From contig CAMJXZ010000038.1 in assembly GCA_946409855.1 (NCBI GenBank), positions 1 to 15,245 on the forward strand: 15,245 nucleotides of DNA, in the 5' to 3' direction. Source of the DNA: an uncultured Clostridia bacterium. Its GTDB lineage: Bacteria > Bacillota > Clostridia > Christensenellales > Aristaeellaceae. Shown here in pieces: positions 7,352 to 14,054 of this stretch. The notes under the pieces are model-generated. The model was given only the letters and a program-made list of their open reading frames with translations. It searched no databases and had not been told where the DNA came from. Position numbers and translations under genes: made by a program. Numbering within the stretch: the first letter of the stretch is position 1; each line of letters begins with the position of its first letter.

Positions 7352-8497
7352 ATGCCCTTATTATTTGAGCAAAGCGATATTTCCAGGCTTCATGTCGACG
7401 CGGTGGTGCGTCCCGTTCCCGGTTTCGGGCCCCACCCGGCCATCGTCCGGAACCGGAAGGGACCCGCGAAATACAGGATCCTGATCGCCCGGGCGGACGG
7501 GGATGAAATCCCGGCTTCCGGTTACCGCGGCGCCCTGGCCATGGCCCTGGCGCACGGCTGCGCGTCCGTCGCCTTTCCCCTGGCGTCCGCCGCCGGCAGG
7601 CGTCTGGACCCGTCCCTGGAAACGGCGTTCCGCGAAATCGGCGGTTTTCTTTCGGAACACGAGATGACGGTTTATCTGGCCGCCCCCAGCCGGGCCGCGG
7701 TCATGGACGAGGACGGGCTCCTTGAGGACGTGCGGCGGTATCTGGACCGGACCATGCGGGGGCCGCTTCCCTGTCAGGCGCCCGCCGGCGGCCCCGGGTC
7801 CGATTCTGAGCACCATGCCCGGCGGCCGGATACCCTGCCTTTCAAAAAAGAAACGGAAGCTCGCCCTTCCGCCGCCCCGATTCCCTGGCAGGACGAAGCG
7901 GAAGAGGAAACAGCGGAGAAAGAGGACGCTTTCTACCTGCGCCCGACCGCCCTGCCGGACGCCTCCCCCGGCCCGGCCGCCCCAAAGGAAGCCCCGCGTG
8001 AGAACGCTCATTACGTCCTGCCCCGGCAAGAGCGCAAAAAGCGGCCTCTCGCCGCCGCCCGGACGGAGGCGGCACCCATTCAGGAAGAGAAAGAATTCCT
8101 GTGCCTTTCGGACGAACTCGCCCAGCCGGACTGGGAGCAGCTCCTGCGGCAGACGGACGAGGGCTTTTCCCAGGCGCTGCTGCGGCTGATCGATGAAAAG
8201 GGCATGACCGACGCCCAGTGCTACCACCGGGCCAACGTGGACCGCAAGCTCTTCAGCAAGATCCGCATCAACCCCGCCTACCGGCCCAGCAAGGCGACGG
8301 TGTTCGCCTTCGCTGTGGCGCTGGAGCTGACCCTGCCCGAAACCAGGGACCTGCTGGACAAGGCCGGTTTTTCCCTCTCCCACAGCAGCCGGCTGGACAT
8401 CGTGCTGGAATACTTCATCCGGAACCGGCGCTACAACATCTATGAAATCAACGAAGTGCTGTTCCGCTTCGATCTGCCGCTGCTGGGCTCCGCCTGA
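7352..8497 (+). CDS. Degenerate macro-domain protein with conserved helical C-terminal domain
   Basis: This 381-residue protein has three parts. Residues 1-135 look like a macro domain by DISRLHVDAVV at the start, then HGCASVAFPLASA (69-81) and FLSEHEMTVYLA. The ligand-binding parts are gone: VDAVV is followed by RPVPGFGPHP rather than NAAN, no glycine-rich GGGV loop exists, and about 25-40 residues of the usual domain are missing. Residues 136-265 are a proline- and charge-rich linker, likely disordered. Residues 266-381 form a conserved helical domain with DEGFSQALLRLIDEKGMTDA, NVDRKLFSKIR and AGFSLSHSSRLDIVLEYFI blocks; in Firmicutes this follows intact macro domains and resembles an HTH region. 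AAAGG lies 8 bases before the ATG. The VWA gene follows, which is also the pairing I recall in relatives. ADP-ribose binding is unlikely; a regulatory or scaffold role is inferred. Confidence 0.72.
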   Translation: MPLLFEQSDISRLHVDAVVRPVPGFGPHPAIVRNRKGPAKYRILIARADGDEIPASGYRGALAMALAHGCASVAFPLASAAGRRLDPSLETAFREIGGFLSEHEMTVYLAAPSRAAVMDEDGLLEDVRRYLDRTMRGPLPCQAPAGGPGSDSEHHARRPDTLPFKKETEARPSAAPIPWQDEAEEETAEKEDAFYLRPTALPDASPGPAAPKEAPRENAHYVLPRQERKKRPLAAARTEAAPIQEEKEFLCLSDELAQPDWEQLLRQTDEGFSQALLRLIDEKGMTDAQCYHRANVDRKLFSKIRINPAYRPSKATVFAFAVALELTLPETRDLLDKAGFSLSHSSRLDIVLEYFIRNRRYNIYEINEVLFRFDLPLLGSA

Positions 8498-8508
8498 CGG
8501 CGGCTTTT

Positions 8509-8536
8509 GATTTGTCGCCTGAGAGGCGACCAAATC
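8509..8536 (+). other. Bulged hairpin between macro-like and VWA genes
   Basis: GATTTGTCGCCT (8509-8520) pairs with 8524-8536 as a 12-bp stem with one bulged base and a GAG loop. It lies 12 bases after the macro-like stop and ends 16 bases before the TATGAT box. A T-rich stretch only begins 9 bases later, so it is a poor intrinsic terminator. It covers the -35 region of the candidate VWA promoter, so it may be a partial terminator, an operator or both. Confidence 0.5.
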
Positions 8537-8547
8537 CCCTCCGCTTT

Positions 8548-8557
8548 TGTGTATGAT
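8548..8557 (+). promoter_or_regulatory. Candidate -10 element for the VWA gene
   Basis: TATGAT at 8552-8557 matches the -10 consensus at five of six positions and is preceded by TTGTG, like the element at 1999-2008. The -35 region falls inside the hairpin at 8509-8536 and has no clear consensus. The start codon is 55 bases downstream. Confidence 0.45.
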
Positions 8558-8612
8558 ACCCGTGCAAGGCTGACACCGGCATTGACAGACATCAGAAACG
8601 GAGGACATGAAA

Positions 8613-9257
8613 ATGAAAAAGAATCTGACGGAAATGGTATTCATCCTGGACAAAAGCGGCTCCATGGCCGGGCTGGAGGCGGACACCATCGGCGGCTTCA
8701 ACGGCATGATCGAACGGCAGAAGCAGGCGGAAGGCGAGGCGCTGGTATCCACGGTGCTGTTTTCCAATGAAAGCACCGTCCTGCACGACCGGCTGGACAT
8801 CCGCGAGGTGGAGCCCATGACCGGCAAACAGTACTTTGTGGGCGGCTCCACCGCCCTGATCGACGCCCTGGGCGGGGCGATCCACCACATCGGCAATGTA
8901 CACAAATACGCCCGCGAAGAGGACCGGCCGGAGCACACCATCTTCGTGATCACCACGGACGGGATGGAGAACGCCTCTCATCGCTACACCAGCGACGAGG
9001 TCAAGCAGATGGTCAGCCGGCAGAAGGAAAAGTACGGCTGGGAGTTCCTGTTCCTGGGCGCCAACATCGACGCCGTGGAAGCCGCCGCCCGCTACGGCAT
9101 CCGCGAGGACCGGGCCGTCACCTTCCGCAGCGACAGCGCCGGCCAGCGGCTCAACTACCGGGTGGTCAGCGATGCCATCGAATGCTGCCGTTCAAGCGCC
9201 CCGCTCACCCGCGAATGGAAGAAGGACATCGAGAAGGATTTTGAGGAAAGGAAATAA
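8613..9257 (+). CDS. VWA domain protein, TerY-like
   Basis: This 214-residue soluble protein is essentially one von Willebrand factor A domain. The metal site (MIDAS) is complete: Asp13-x-Ser15-x-Ser17 in DKSGSM, Thr80 in GGST, and Asp116 in TTDG. Conserved blocks such as DTIGGFNGMIERQK, HHIGNVHKYAREEDRPEHT and WEFLFLGANIDAVEAA place it in a well-conserved Firmicute family related to TerY. The start is set at the second ATG, 8613, because GGAGG ends 8 bases before it; the first ATG at 8607 is only 2 bases from that site. VWA domains bind partner proteins through the metal. The adjacent macro-like protein is the obvious candidate partner, but that is inference from gene order. No catalytic motif is seen. 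Confidence 0.9.
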   Translation: MKKNLTEMVFILDKSGSMAGLEADTIGGFNGMIERQKQAEGEALVSTVLFSNESTVLHDRLDIREVEPMTGKQYFVGGSTALIDALGGAIHHIGNVHKYAREEDRPEHTIFVITTDGMENASHRYTSDEVKQMVSRQKEKYGWEFLFLGANIDAVEAAARYGIREDRAVTFRSDSAGQRLNYRVVSDAIECCRSSAPLTREWKKDIEKDFEERK

Positions 9258-9310
9258 CCAGGCGCAGCTGCCGCGGCTTCACGCCCGCATGTAAAAAACC
9301 GGCGATTCCA

Positions 9311-9339
9311 TTGTCAAGCCGGCCGGTTTGTGCTACAAT
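9311..9339 (+). promoter_or_regulatory. Promoter of the secreted-protein gene
   Basis: The -35 box TTGTCA (9311-9316), a 17-base spacer and the -10 box TACAAT (9334-9339) are all close to consensus. TGTGC directly before the -10 box gives a TRTGn extension. Transcription would start near 9346, leaving a leader of about 73 bases. Confidence 0.8.
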
Positions 9340-9364
9340 GACTGACAGATCAAAACACAAATCG

Positions 9365-9403
9365 GCCCGCGCTTGATAAAAGCGGGCCTGCCGGCATCCG
9401 GCA
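9365..9403 (+). promoter_or_regulatory. Two tandem hairpins in the leader of the secreted-protein gene
   Basis: GCCCGC (9365-9370) pairs with GCGGGC (9382-9387), and TGCCGG (9389-9394) pairs with CCGGCA (9398-9403) around a 3-base loop. The second hairpin ends directly beside the GAGGGGGAAG ribosome binding site. It could affect ribosome access or mRNA stability. No known riboswitch is recognised. Confidence 0.45.
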
Positions 9404-9418
9404 AGAGGGGGAAGCATC

Positions 9419-10615
9419 ATGTACCGCAAAGCAGTATCCGTCCTGACCGTTCTGATCCTCCTGACGCAGTCGCTGGCCCTGTCCGGCGCTCTGGCGGACA
9501 GCTACGCTTCCGGCACCACCGCGGGGGCGTCCACCGTCCAGATCGACGCCCGCTACGGCAGCTGCTACTTTGTTCTGTCTTCCTCTTCCGGCCTGGCCAT
9601 GGTGAAACAGCATAACTGGGCCGGCGTCTACCAGCAGGATGGGCAGGAAGTCCACCACGGTTTCTACCGGATCCGGATCTTCGACGGAAACGGTTTCTAT
9701 GAAAACTACCGCTGGGCGCCGTCCGCAACCACCAACGAGGACGAGGTATACACCTGCCAGGAACTCCGGATCACCCTTCCCCGGGCCGGGACCTACACGA
9801 TGACCGTCGCCCCCATGAGCTATACGGAAGCCGCCCGCTACTGGAAGGTGGATTCCATCGCTTACTGGATCCAGGAAGCCACCTGGATCGTATCGATTAT
9901 GAGCGGCTGCGAAATACACAAAGACAGTCCGACGGGGTCTGTCTCCATCCGCTGCTACGACGAAACCGGCAGCCTGATCCAGACCACTTCCCGGACCATT
10001 TCCCAAAGCCAGACCGTCCAGCCCCCCGCCGTCAGCGGATATGAGTCCATCTCTTCCGGGGAATATGTATCCCTGAACACTTCTACGGGCGCCTGCAATC
10101 CATCCGTACTCAACTTTTATTACCGGCAGAAGAACGTTCCCTCAACCCCCGGAACCGGGGCAGTCCCATACGAATGGGATACCAAATTCAAAGCCGGCAT
10201 TTCCACCAAGAACCCGGACGCCTACCGCTGGCTGTACAGGCTTTACGACGGGGATCCGGGCACGACGTTCACGTATTATCTCTACAATTCCGACAAAAAC
10301 AACGGCTACCCCGATTTCACCGCCTATTTCCGCTCCGGCACGGTGAGCGGCATCAAAATCCGCAACGGCAGCGCAAGCAATTATTACCACTTTATGCGGG
10401 TCAACCAGTTCCACGTGGTGGTCTATACGAACAGCGGCAGCTATACCGAAAACGTTATGACCGTTCCGGACAGCTATCAGTATGATTACTACACCTTCTC
10501 TTTCCGCAGGACCTACACCGGTGTCAGCAGGATCGAGATCTACATCGACGACCGGAACGTCGGCGAGGGTGAGGAAAGGAACTACGTGCACATCCGGGAT
10601 ATCGCGTTCTATTGA
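9419..10615 (+). CDS. Secreted multi-domain protein, possible glycan-binding adhesin
   Basis: This 398-residue protein starts with a signal peptide (hydrophobic residues 6-24, likely cut after ALA26). Three regions follow. Residues 28-165 are a beta-rich domain rich in Tyr, Ser and Trp that I do not recognise. Residues 172-238 (SVSIRCYDETGSLI to LNFYYRQ) resemble a MucBP-like beta-grasp repeat. Residues 252-398 resemble an NADase-type glycan-binding or discoidin-like domain, with LYDGDPGTTF, SGIKIRNGSAS, a VSRIEIYIDD block and HIRDIAFY at the end. No sortase signal, transmembrane anchor or catalytic motif is seen, so it is probably released or held non-covalently. The ribosome binding site is GAGGGGG. 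It has its own promoter and terminator, so it is a single-gene unit. Domain assignments are by eye; a role in binding host or plant glycans is inferred. Confidence 0.75.
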   Translation: MYRKAVSVLTVLILLTQSLALSGALADSYASGTTAGASTVQIDARYGSCYFVLSSSSGLAMVKQHNWAGVYQQDGQEVHHGFYRIRIFDGNGFYENYRWAPSATTNEDEVYTCQELRITLPRAGTYTMTVAPMSYTEAARYWKVDSIAYWIQEATWIVSIMSGCEIHKDSPTGSVSIRCYDETGSLIQTTSRTISQSQTVQPPAVSGYESISSGEYVSLNTSTGACNPSVLNFYYRQKNVPSTPGTGAVPYEWDTKFKAGISTKNPDAYRWLYRLYDGDPGTTFTYYLYNSDKNNGYPDFTAYFRSGTVSGIKIRNGSASNYYHFMRVNQFHVVVYTNSGSYTENVMTVPDSYQYDYYTFSFRRTYTGVSRIEIYIDDRNVGEGEERNYVHIRDIAFY

Positions 10616-10675
10616 GGACGTGGCCAGCCGCGCCGGCCATTCCTTCCCCTCTTTCTGACACCGGTCAGACAACAA

Positions 10676-10725
10676 CCGGCCGCCGGGCATCCTTTGCGGG
10701 AAGCCCGGCGGCCGGAATTGTTTTT
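10676..10725. terminator. Strong terminator between secreted-protein and hydrolase genes
   Basis: A 13-bp perfect GC-rich stem (10676-10688 with 10703-10715) with a 14-base loop is followed on the plus strand by the T-rich run TTGTTTTT. The minus-strand side is followed by TTGTTGTC, so it may also stop the convergent hydrolase gene, whose stop is at 10754. A small 6-bp hairpin (10654-10669) lies just upstream. Confidence 0.9.
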
Positions 10726-10753
10726 GGGTCCATCCTGCATCGCGCGCAATGCA

Positions 10754-11647
10754 TCAGGGTTCTTTGGATTCCTTCTCCATCTGCCCGAAGAAAAACGCGC
10801 AGGTCTCGTCGTTACACATTTGGGCGTCCGGCGTGCGGATATCGCAGTGGAACACATGGGCCAGGCGGTGTTCCCTGCTGCCGTACAGACGGAACATGAA
10901 GGGCACGTCCTGCTCCGTCAGCCGGCGGGAAAGCTTCAGTGCCTGGGCCTTGAAGATGTCGTCGTTGGCTGTCATGAGGAAGGCGGGCGGGAAGCGGTCG
11001 GTGATGAACGGGTACAGGTTCATCAGCCGCCGCGCTTTGGTCAGTCCCCTGTTCGGCAGGTAGTCCGTCATCAGCAGCGGCGTCACCCCGCTGCCGCTCA
11101 GGCCGATCTCATAGGTGCCGCAGTGCAGACCCACCGCTCTGGGCAGCGGGCCGTCGGGCAGGCTGAAGTGCGCCGCGTATTCGGGATTGACGCGGAGGCA
11201 GGCGTACTGCGCCAGCAGGTGGGCGCCGGCGGAATCCCCCACGGCAAAGAGGTTCCGCATATCAAACCCGAATTCCTCCGCGTGATCCGCCGCCCAGCGG
11301 AACACCAGCGCGGCGTCCTCCAGCGGGGCGGGAAAACGGAACTCCGGCGCCAGACGGTAGGTGAAGTTGACCACCGCGAATCCCCGCTTCGCCAGGTCCA
11401 TGCAGTAGTACTGGTAGCGCTCCTTGTCCCCGTACACCCAGCCGCCGCCGTGCAGGCTGACGATCACCGGCAGCGCTTTTCCTTCCGACGCCGCGGGACG
11501 GTATACGTCCAGCACCTGCCAGGCCGGGTCCTCCCCGTAGCGGATGTCGTCCTGCCGCCGGATCTCCGGCGGGGTCGCCAGCCCCGCGTCCCGCAGGTCA
11601 TCCGATTCCCTGAACTGCTTTCTGATCCTGTCGGACAGCTGACTCAT
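10754..11647 (-). CDS. Alpha/beta-hydrolase, esterase-like (HSL/BD-FAE type)
   Basis: This 297-residue serine hydrolase has the oxyanion motif HGGGW at residues 66-70 and the nucleophile elbow GDSAG with Ser139. The likely acid is Asp229 or Asp230 (TANDD), and the likely base is His264 (AHVFH). This is the layout of hormone-sensitive-lipase-like and BD-FAE-type carboxylesterases. There is no signal peptide, so it acts inside the cell. GGAGG lies 6 bases before the ATG. It is divergent from the GH51 arabinofuranosidase, which makes an acetyl- or feruloyl-esterase acting on imported plant oligosaccharides plausible; detoxification or general esterase work is equally compatible. Length is normal and the catalytic residues are complete. 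Confidence 0.88.
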   Translation of the reverse strand: MSQLSDRIRKQFRESDDLRDAGLATPPEIRRQDDIRYGEDPAWQVLDVYRPAASEGKALPVIVSLHGGGWVYGDKERYQYYCMDLAKRGFAVVNFTYRLAPEFRFPAPLEDAALVFRWAADHAEEFGFDMRNLFAVGDSAGAHLLAQYACLRVNPEYAAHFSLPDGPLPRAVGLHCGTYEIGLSGSGVTPLLMTDYLPNRGLTKARRLMNLYPFITDRFPPAFLMTANDDIFKAQALKLSRRLTEQDVPFMFRLYGSREHRLAHVFHCDIRTPDAQMCNDETCAFFFGQMEKESKEP

Positions 11648-11715
11648 GGCGTTCCTCCCTTTCCGCCGCTCGGCGCCTTTCCCGTTTTTCCGCTTTCTTT
11701 CCGTTCGTTTCCCCT

Positions 11716-11744
11716 ATCATAATCCATCAGGAGCGCGTTTGCAA
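11716..11744 (-). promoter_or_regulatory. Promoter of the alpha/beta-hydrolase gene
   Basis: On the minus strand TTGCAA (11744-11739), a 17-base spacer and TATGAT (11721-11716) form a sigma-A-like promoter. The start codon is about 69 bases downstream. The -35 hexamer is itself a palindrome. Confidence 0.6.
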
Positions 11745-11757
11745 GCAAAAACATCGG

Positions 11758-11786
11758 TTGCGCAAAGAGAAAACCTGTGCGATAAT
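11758..11786 (+). promoter_or_regulatory. Promoter of the arabinofuranosidase gene
   Basis: TTGCGC (11758-11763), a 17-base spacer and GATAAT (11781-11786), the latter preceded by TGTGC, form an extended -10 promoter with a weak -35. The -35 overlaps the 8-base palindrome TTGCGCAA (11758-11765), which could be an operator. The start codon is 39 bases after the -10 box. Confidence 0.6.
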
Positions 11787-11824
11787 AATCAAACCATCAT
11801 CAAACAAGGAAAGGCGGACCGCCC

Positions 11825-13312
11825 ATGAAACAGATTGCCATGCTGATCAATGCCCGGGACACCCTGTCCCATATCCGGCCGGAGATTTACGGCCATTTTG
11901 CCGAGCACCTGGGCCGATGCATCTACGGCGGCATTTTCGTCGGGGAAGACAGTCCGGTTCCCAATGTCAACGGCATCCGCAGCGACGTCGCGGAAGCTCT
12001 GCGGCATATCCGGGTGCCGGCCGTCCGCTGGCCGGGCGGCTGCTTCGCCGAGGAATACCACTGGCGGGACGGGGTCGGCCCCAGGGAACAGCGCAAAAAG
12101 GTAGTCAACGTCAACTGGGGCGGGGTCGTGGAGGACAACTCCTTCGGCACCCATGAATATATGGAGCTGTGCCGGCAGATCGGCAGCAAGCCGTACATCA
12201 ACGCCAACCTGGGCAGCGGCACCGTGCGGGAGATGGAGGAATGGGTCGAGTACGTCACCGCCGCCGGCACGCCGATGGCGGAGCTCCGGGCCGCCAACGG
12301 CCACCCGGAACCGTGGCAGCTGCCCTATCTGGGCATCGGCAACGAAAACTGGGGCTGCGGCGGGCAGATGACGCCGGAAACCTACGCGGCGGAATACCGC
12401 AAATACGCCTCCTTCTGCCGGGACCATCAGGGAAACCGCCTGCACCGCATCGCCTGCGGCCCGTCCTCGGCGGACTATCACTGGATGGAGGTCCTGATGC
12501 GGTCCCTGACCGGCACCGGCGGCGGCTGCGGGCTGGCCTGCGGCATCGACCTGCACTATTACACCATGCCGATCTGGCCGGAAATGGACTCCGCGACGGA
12601 TTTTGACGACAAACTCCACTACGCCACGATGGATTCCGCCTTCTTCACCGACGAACTGCTGACCCGCCACACCGAGATCATGAACCGTTTCGACCCGGAG
12701 AACAAAATCGGTCTGGTCGTCGGCGAGTGGGGCTGCTGGCATCAGGTGGAACCGGGCACCAACCCCGGTTTCCTCTACCAGCAGAACGCCATGCGGGACG
12801 CCCTGGTGGCCGCCATCGAACTCAATATTTTCAACCGTCACAGCGGCCGGGTACGGATGGCCAACCTGGCCCAGACCGTGAACGTCCTGCAGTCCCTCCT
12901 GCTGACGGAGGGGGATAAAATGGTCAAAACCCCCACCTACCACGTGTTTGACCTGTACAAAGAGCACCAGGACGGCACTCTGGTCTACTGCTATACGGAC
13001 GGTGACAAGGCGGCGGACGGGTACAAGGCGCCCATGATCTCCTCCTCCTGCTCGGTGAAAAACAGCGTCATGACCCTCACCCTGGCCAACTGCTCCCTGA
13101 CCGAGGCGGCGCAGATCGACTGCGATGTCTGCCATTTCCCGGCGGACACCGTCCGCGCCAGGATCCTGACGGCCGACACCCACGCCTTCAACGACTTTGG
13201 CCATCCTGACGACGTCGTCATTCAGCCCTGGAAGGCGGAATGGCAGGACGGCAGGCTGAGCGTCGTTCTGCCGTCCTGCAGCGTGATGGAAATTACGCTG
13301 CGCAAAGCGTAA
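11825..13312 (+). CDS. Alpha-L-arabinofuranosidase, GH51 family
   Basis: This 495-residue enzyme should remove terminal arabinofuranose side chains from arabinoxylan or arabinan oligosaccharides. It has the GH51 retaining catalytic pair: acid/base Glu174 in GIGNENWG and nucleophile Glu301 in VVGEWG. Other family blocks are PEIYGHFAEHLGRCIYGGIF at the start and VRWPGGCFAEEYHWRDGVGP. The TIM barrel is followed by a C-terminal beta domain, and the length is typical. There is no signal peptide, so it is cytoplasmic and works on imported oligosaccharides. AAGG lies 10 bases before the ATG. No arabinose-pathway or sugar-transport gene is nearby; the divergent esterase-like gene is the only possible partner. 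GH51 also includes some endoglucanases, but the sequence fits arabinofuranosidases well. Confidence 0.94.
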   Translation: MKQIAMLINARDTLSHIRPEIYGHFAEHLGRCIYGGIFVGEDSPVPNVNGIRSDVAEALRHIRVPAVRWPGGCFAEEYHWRDGVGPREQRKKVVNVNWGGVVEDNSFGTHEYMELCRQIGSKPYINANLGSGTVREMEEWVEYVTAAGTPMAELRAANGHPEPWQLPYLGIGNENWGCGGQMTPETYAAEYRKYASFCRDHQGNRLHRIACGPSSADYHWMEVLMRSLTGTGGGCGLACGIDLHYYTMPIWPEMDSATDFDDKLHYATMDSAFFTDELLTRHTEIMNRFDPENKIGLVVGEWGCWHQVEPGTNPGFLYQQNAMRDALVAAIELNIFNRHSGRVRMANLAQTVNVLQSLLLTEGDKMVKTPTYHVFDLYKEHQDGTLVYCYTDGDKAADGYKAPMISSSCSVKNSVMTLTLANCSLTEAAQIDCDVCHFPADTVRARILTADTHAFNDFGHPDDVVIQPWKAEWQDGRLSVVLPSCSVMEITLRKA

Positions 13313-13329
13313 GCGGCTTTCAGCGAAAA

Positions 13330-13376
13330 CAGCACCCGGGCGGGAATGCCTGAAAAGCATTCCCGCCCGGGTGTTG
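13330..13376. terminator. Bidirectional hairpin between arabinofuranosidase and LUD genes
   Basis: A 17-bp perfect stem pairs 13333-13349 with 13357-13373, and wobble pairing extends it to 13330-13376; the loop has 7 bases. It lies between convergent genes ending at 13312 and 13396. The plus side has only a broken T run; the minus side is followed by TGTTTTCG, which is better for the LUD operon. Confidence 0.85.
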
Positions 13377-13395
13377 AACGTTATTCATCCGTTGC

Positions 13396-14031
13396 TCAGA
13401 AACCGAGGCTTTCCCCGATCAGGATCACCTTGATCCGCCCCGGGACGCTGGAACGGCGGGTGTATACGAACTGGCTGCAGATGCAGTCGCTGCCGTAGCA
13501 GTCGCCGCACCGGCCGGTCACGGCACAGGGGGTCTTTTTGTTCAGGCGCACGCAGTTGGGCGGGCAGGCATTGTTCCGGACGCGGGCCTCCGCCGCCTGG
13601 ATATCCCGGACCACCTTGTTCATCCCGCAGAGCACCAGCACCTGCCCGGGCCCGTAGATCAGGAAGGCGACCCGGCTGCCGTGCCCGTCGATGTTGAACA
13701 GCTCGCCGTCCATGGTGATGGCGTTGGTGCTGGTCAGGAAGGTATCCGCGGTGATCAGGCGGGCGTTCATCTGCCGTTTTTCTTCCGGGGTTTTCGCCTC
13801 CGCCCGGTCGATGATGGTCAGTTTTTTGCGCTGCAGCGCGTCCATCAGCCCGCACTCGCTGAGGGTCATGGAGCCGCCCCAGCCGACGGAGGAGCCTTCG
13901 GGCATCAGCGACAGCGCGATGTCCGCCGCCTCCCGGGAAGTCGGCGCGTAATAGCCTGCCATCTGCCGCTTTTGAAGCCCCTTGATGATGGTCTTCGCCA
14001 TGTTTTCATATGTCTGCTGAAGGGGTGTCAT
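13396..14031 (-). CDS. LUD-domain protein (lactate utilization-like) with cysteine-rich tail
   Basis: This 211-residue protein belongs to the LUD domain family that includes LutC/YkgG. Typical blocks are SVGWGGSMTLSECGL, AITMDGELFNIDGHGSRVA and YGPGQVLVLCGMNKVVRD. The C-terminal part carries seven cysteines between residues 156 and 185 (NACPPNC, TPCAV, GRCGDC and SDCICS), which could bind an iron-sulfur cluster or zinc; this is inference. The ATG at 14031 is chosen because GGAGG lies 7 bases upstream; an ATG at 14055 overlaps the upstream stop but has no comparable site. The lutA and lutB partners of the lactate oxidation complex are not nearby, so a role in lactate use is not supported here. 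It follows a MATE exporter by 23 bases and probably shares its mRNA. Confidence 0.87.
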   Translation of the reverse strand: MTPLQQTYENMAKTIIKGLQKRQMAGYYAPTSREAADIALSLMPEGSSVGWGGSMTLSECGLMDALQRKKLTIIDRAEAKTPEEKRQMNARLITADTFLTSTNAITMDGELFNIDGHGSRVAFLIYGPGQVLVLCGMNKVVRDIQAAEARVRNNACPPNCVRLNKKTPCAVTGRCGDCYGSDCICSQFVYTRRSSVPGRIKVILIGESLGF

Positions 14032-14054
14032 ATCCTTTCCTCCTCTTTGGTTCA

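Noticed and set aside
7395..7500. A frameshift as the explanation for the missing macro-domain loops
   Set aside because: Reading the other two plus frames over this stretch gives no NAAN or GGGV motif, and the frame stays open with normal codon use, so the residues are absent rather than shifted.
7361..8956. A 531-codon minus-strand open frame opposite the macro-like and VWA genes
   Set aside because: It spans two real genes and their intergenic control region, and its product shows no motif.
9296..9329. An 8-bp hairpin with a T run on the minus strand, looking like a minus-strand terminator
   Set aside because: No minus-strand gene ends here, and the element overlaps the well-formed plus-strand promoter; the pairing is probably incidental.
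10694..11722. A 342-codon plus-strand open frame opposite the alpha/beta-hydrolase
   Set aside because: The minus strand carries HGGGW and GDSAG with a good ribosome binding site; this frame also starts inside the terminator.
11789..13360. A 523-codon minus-strand open frame opposite the arabinofuranosidase
   Set aside because: The GH51 catalytic motifs lie on the plus strand, and the antisense frame would begin within the terminator region.
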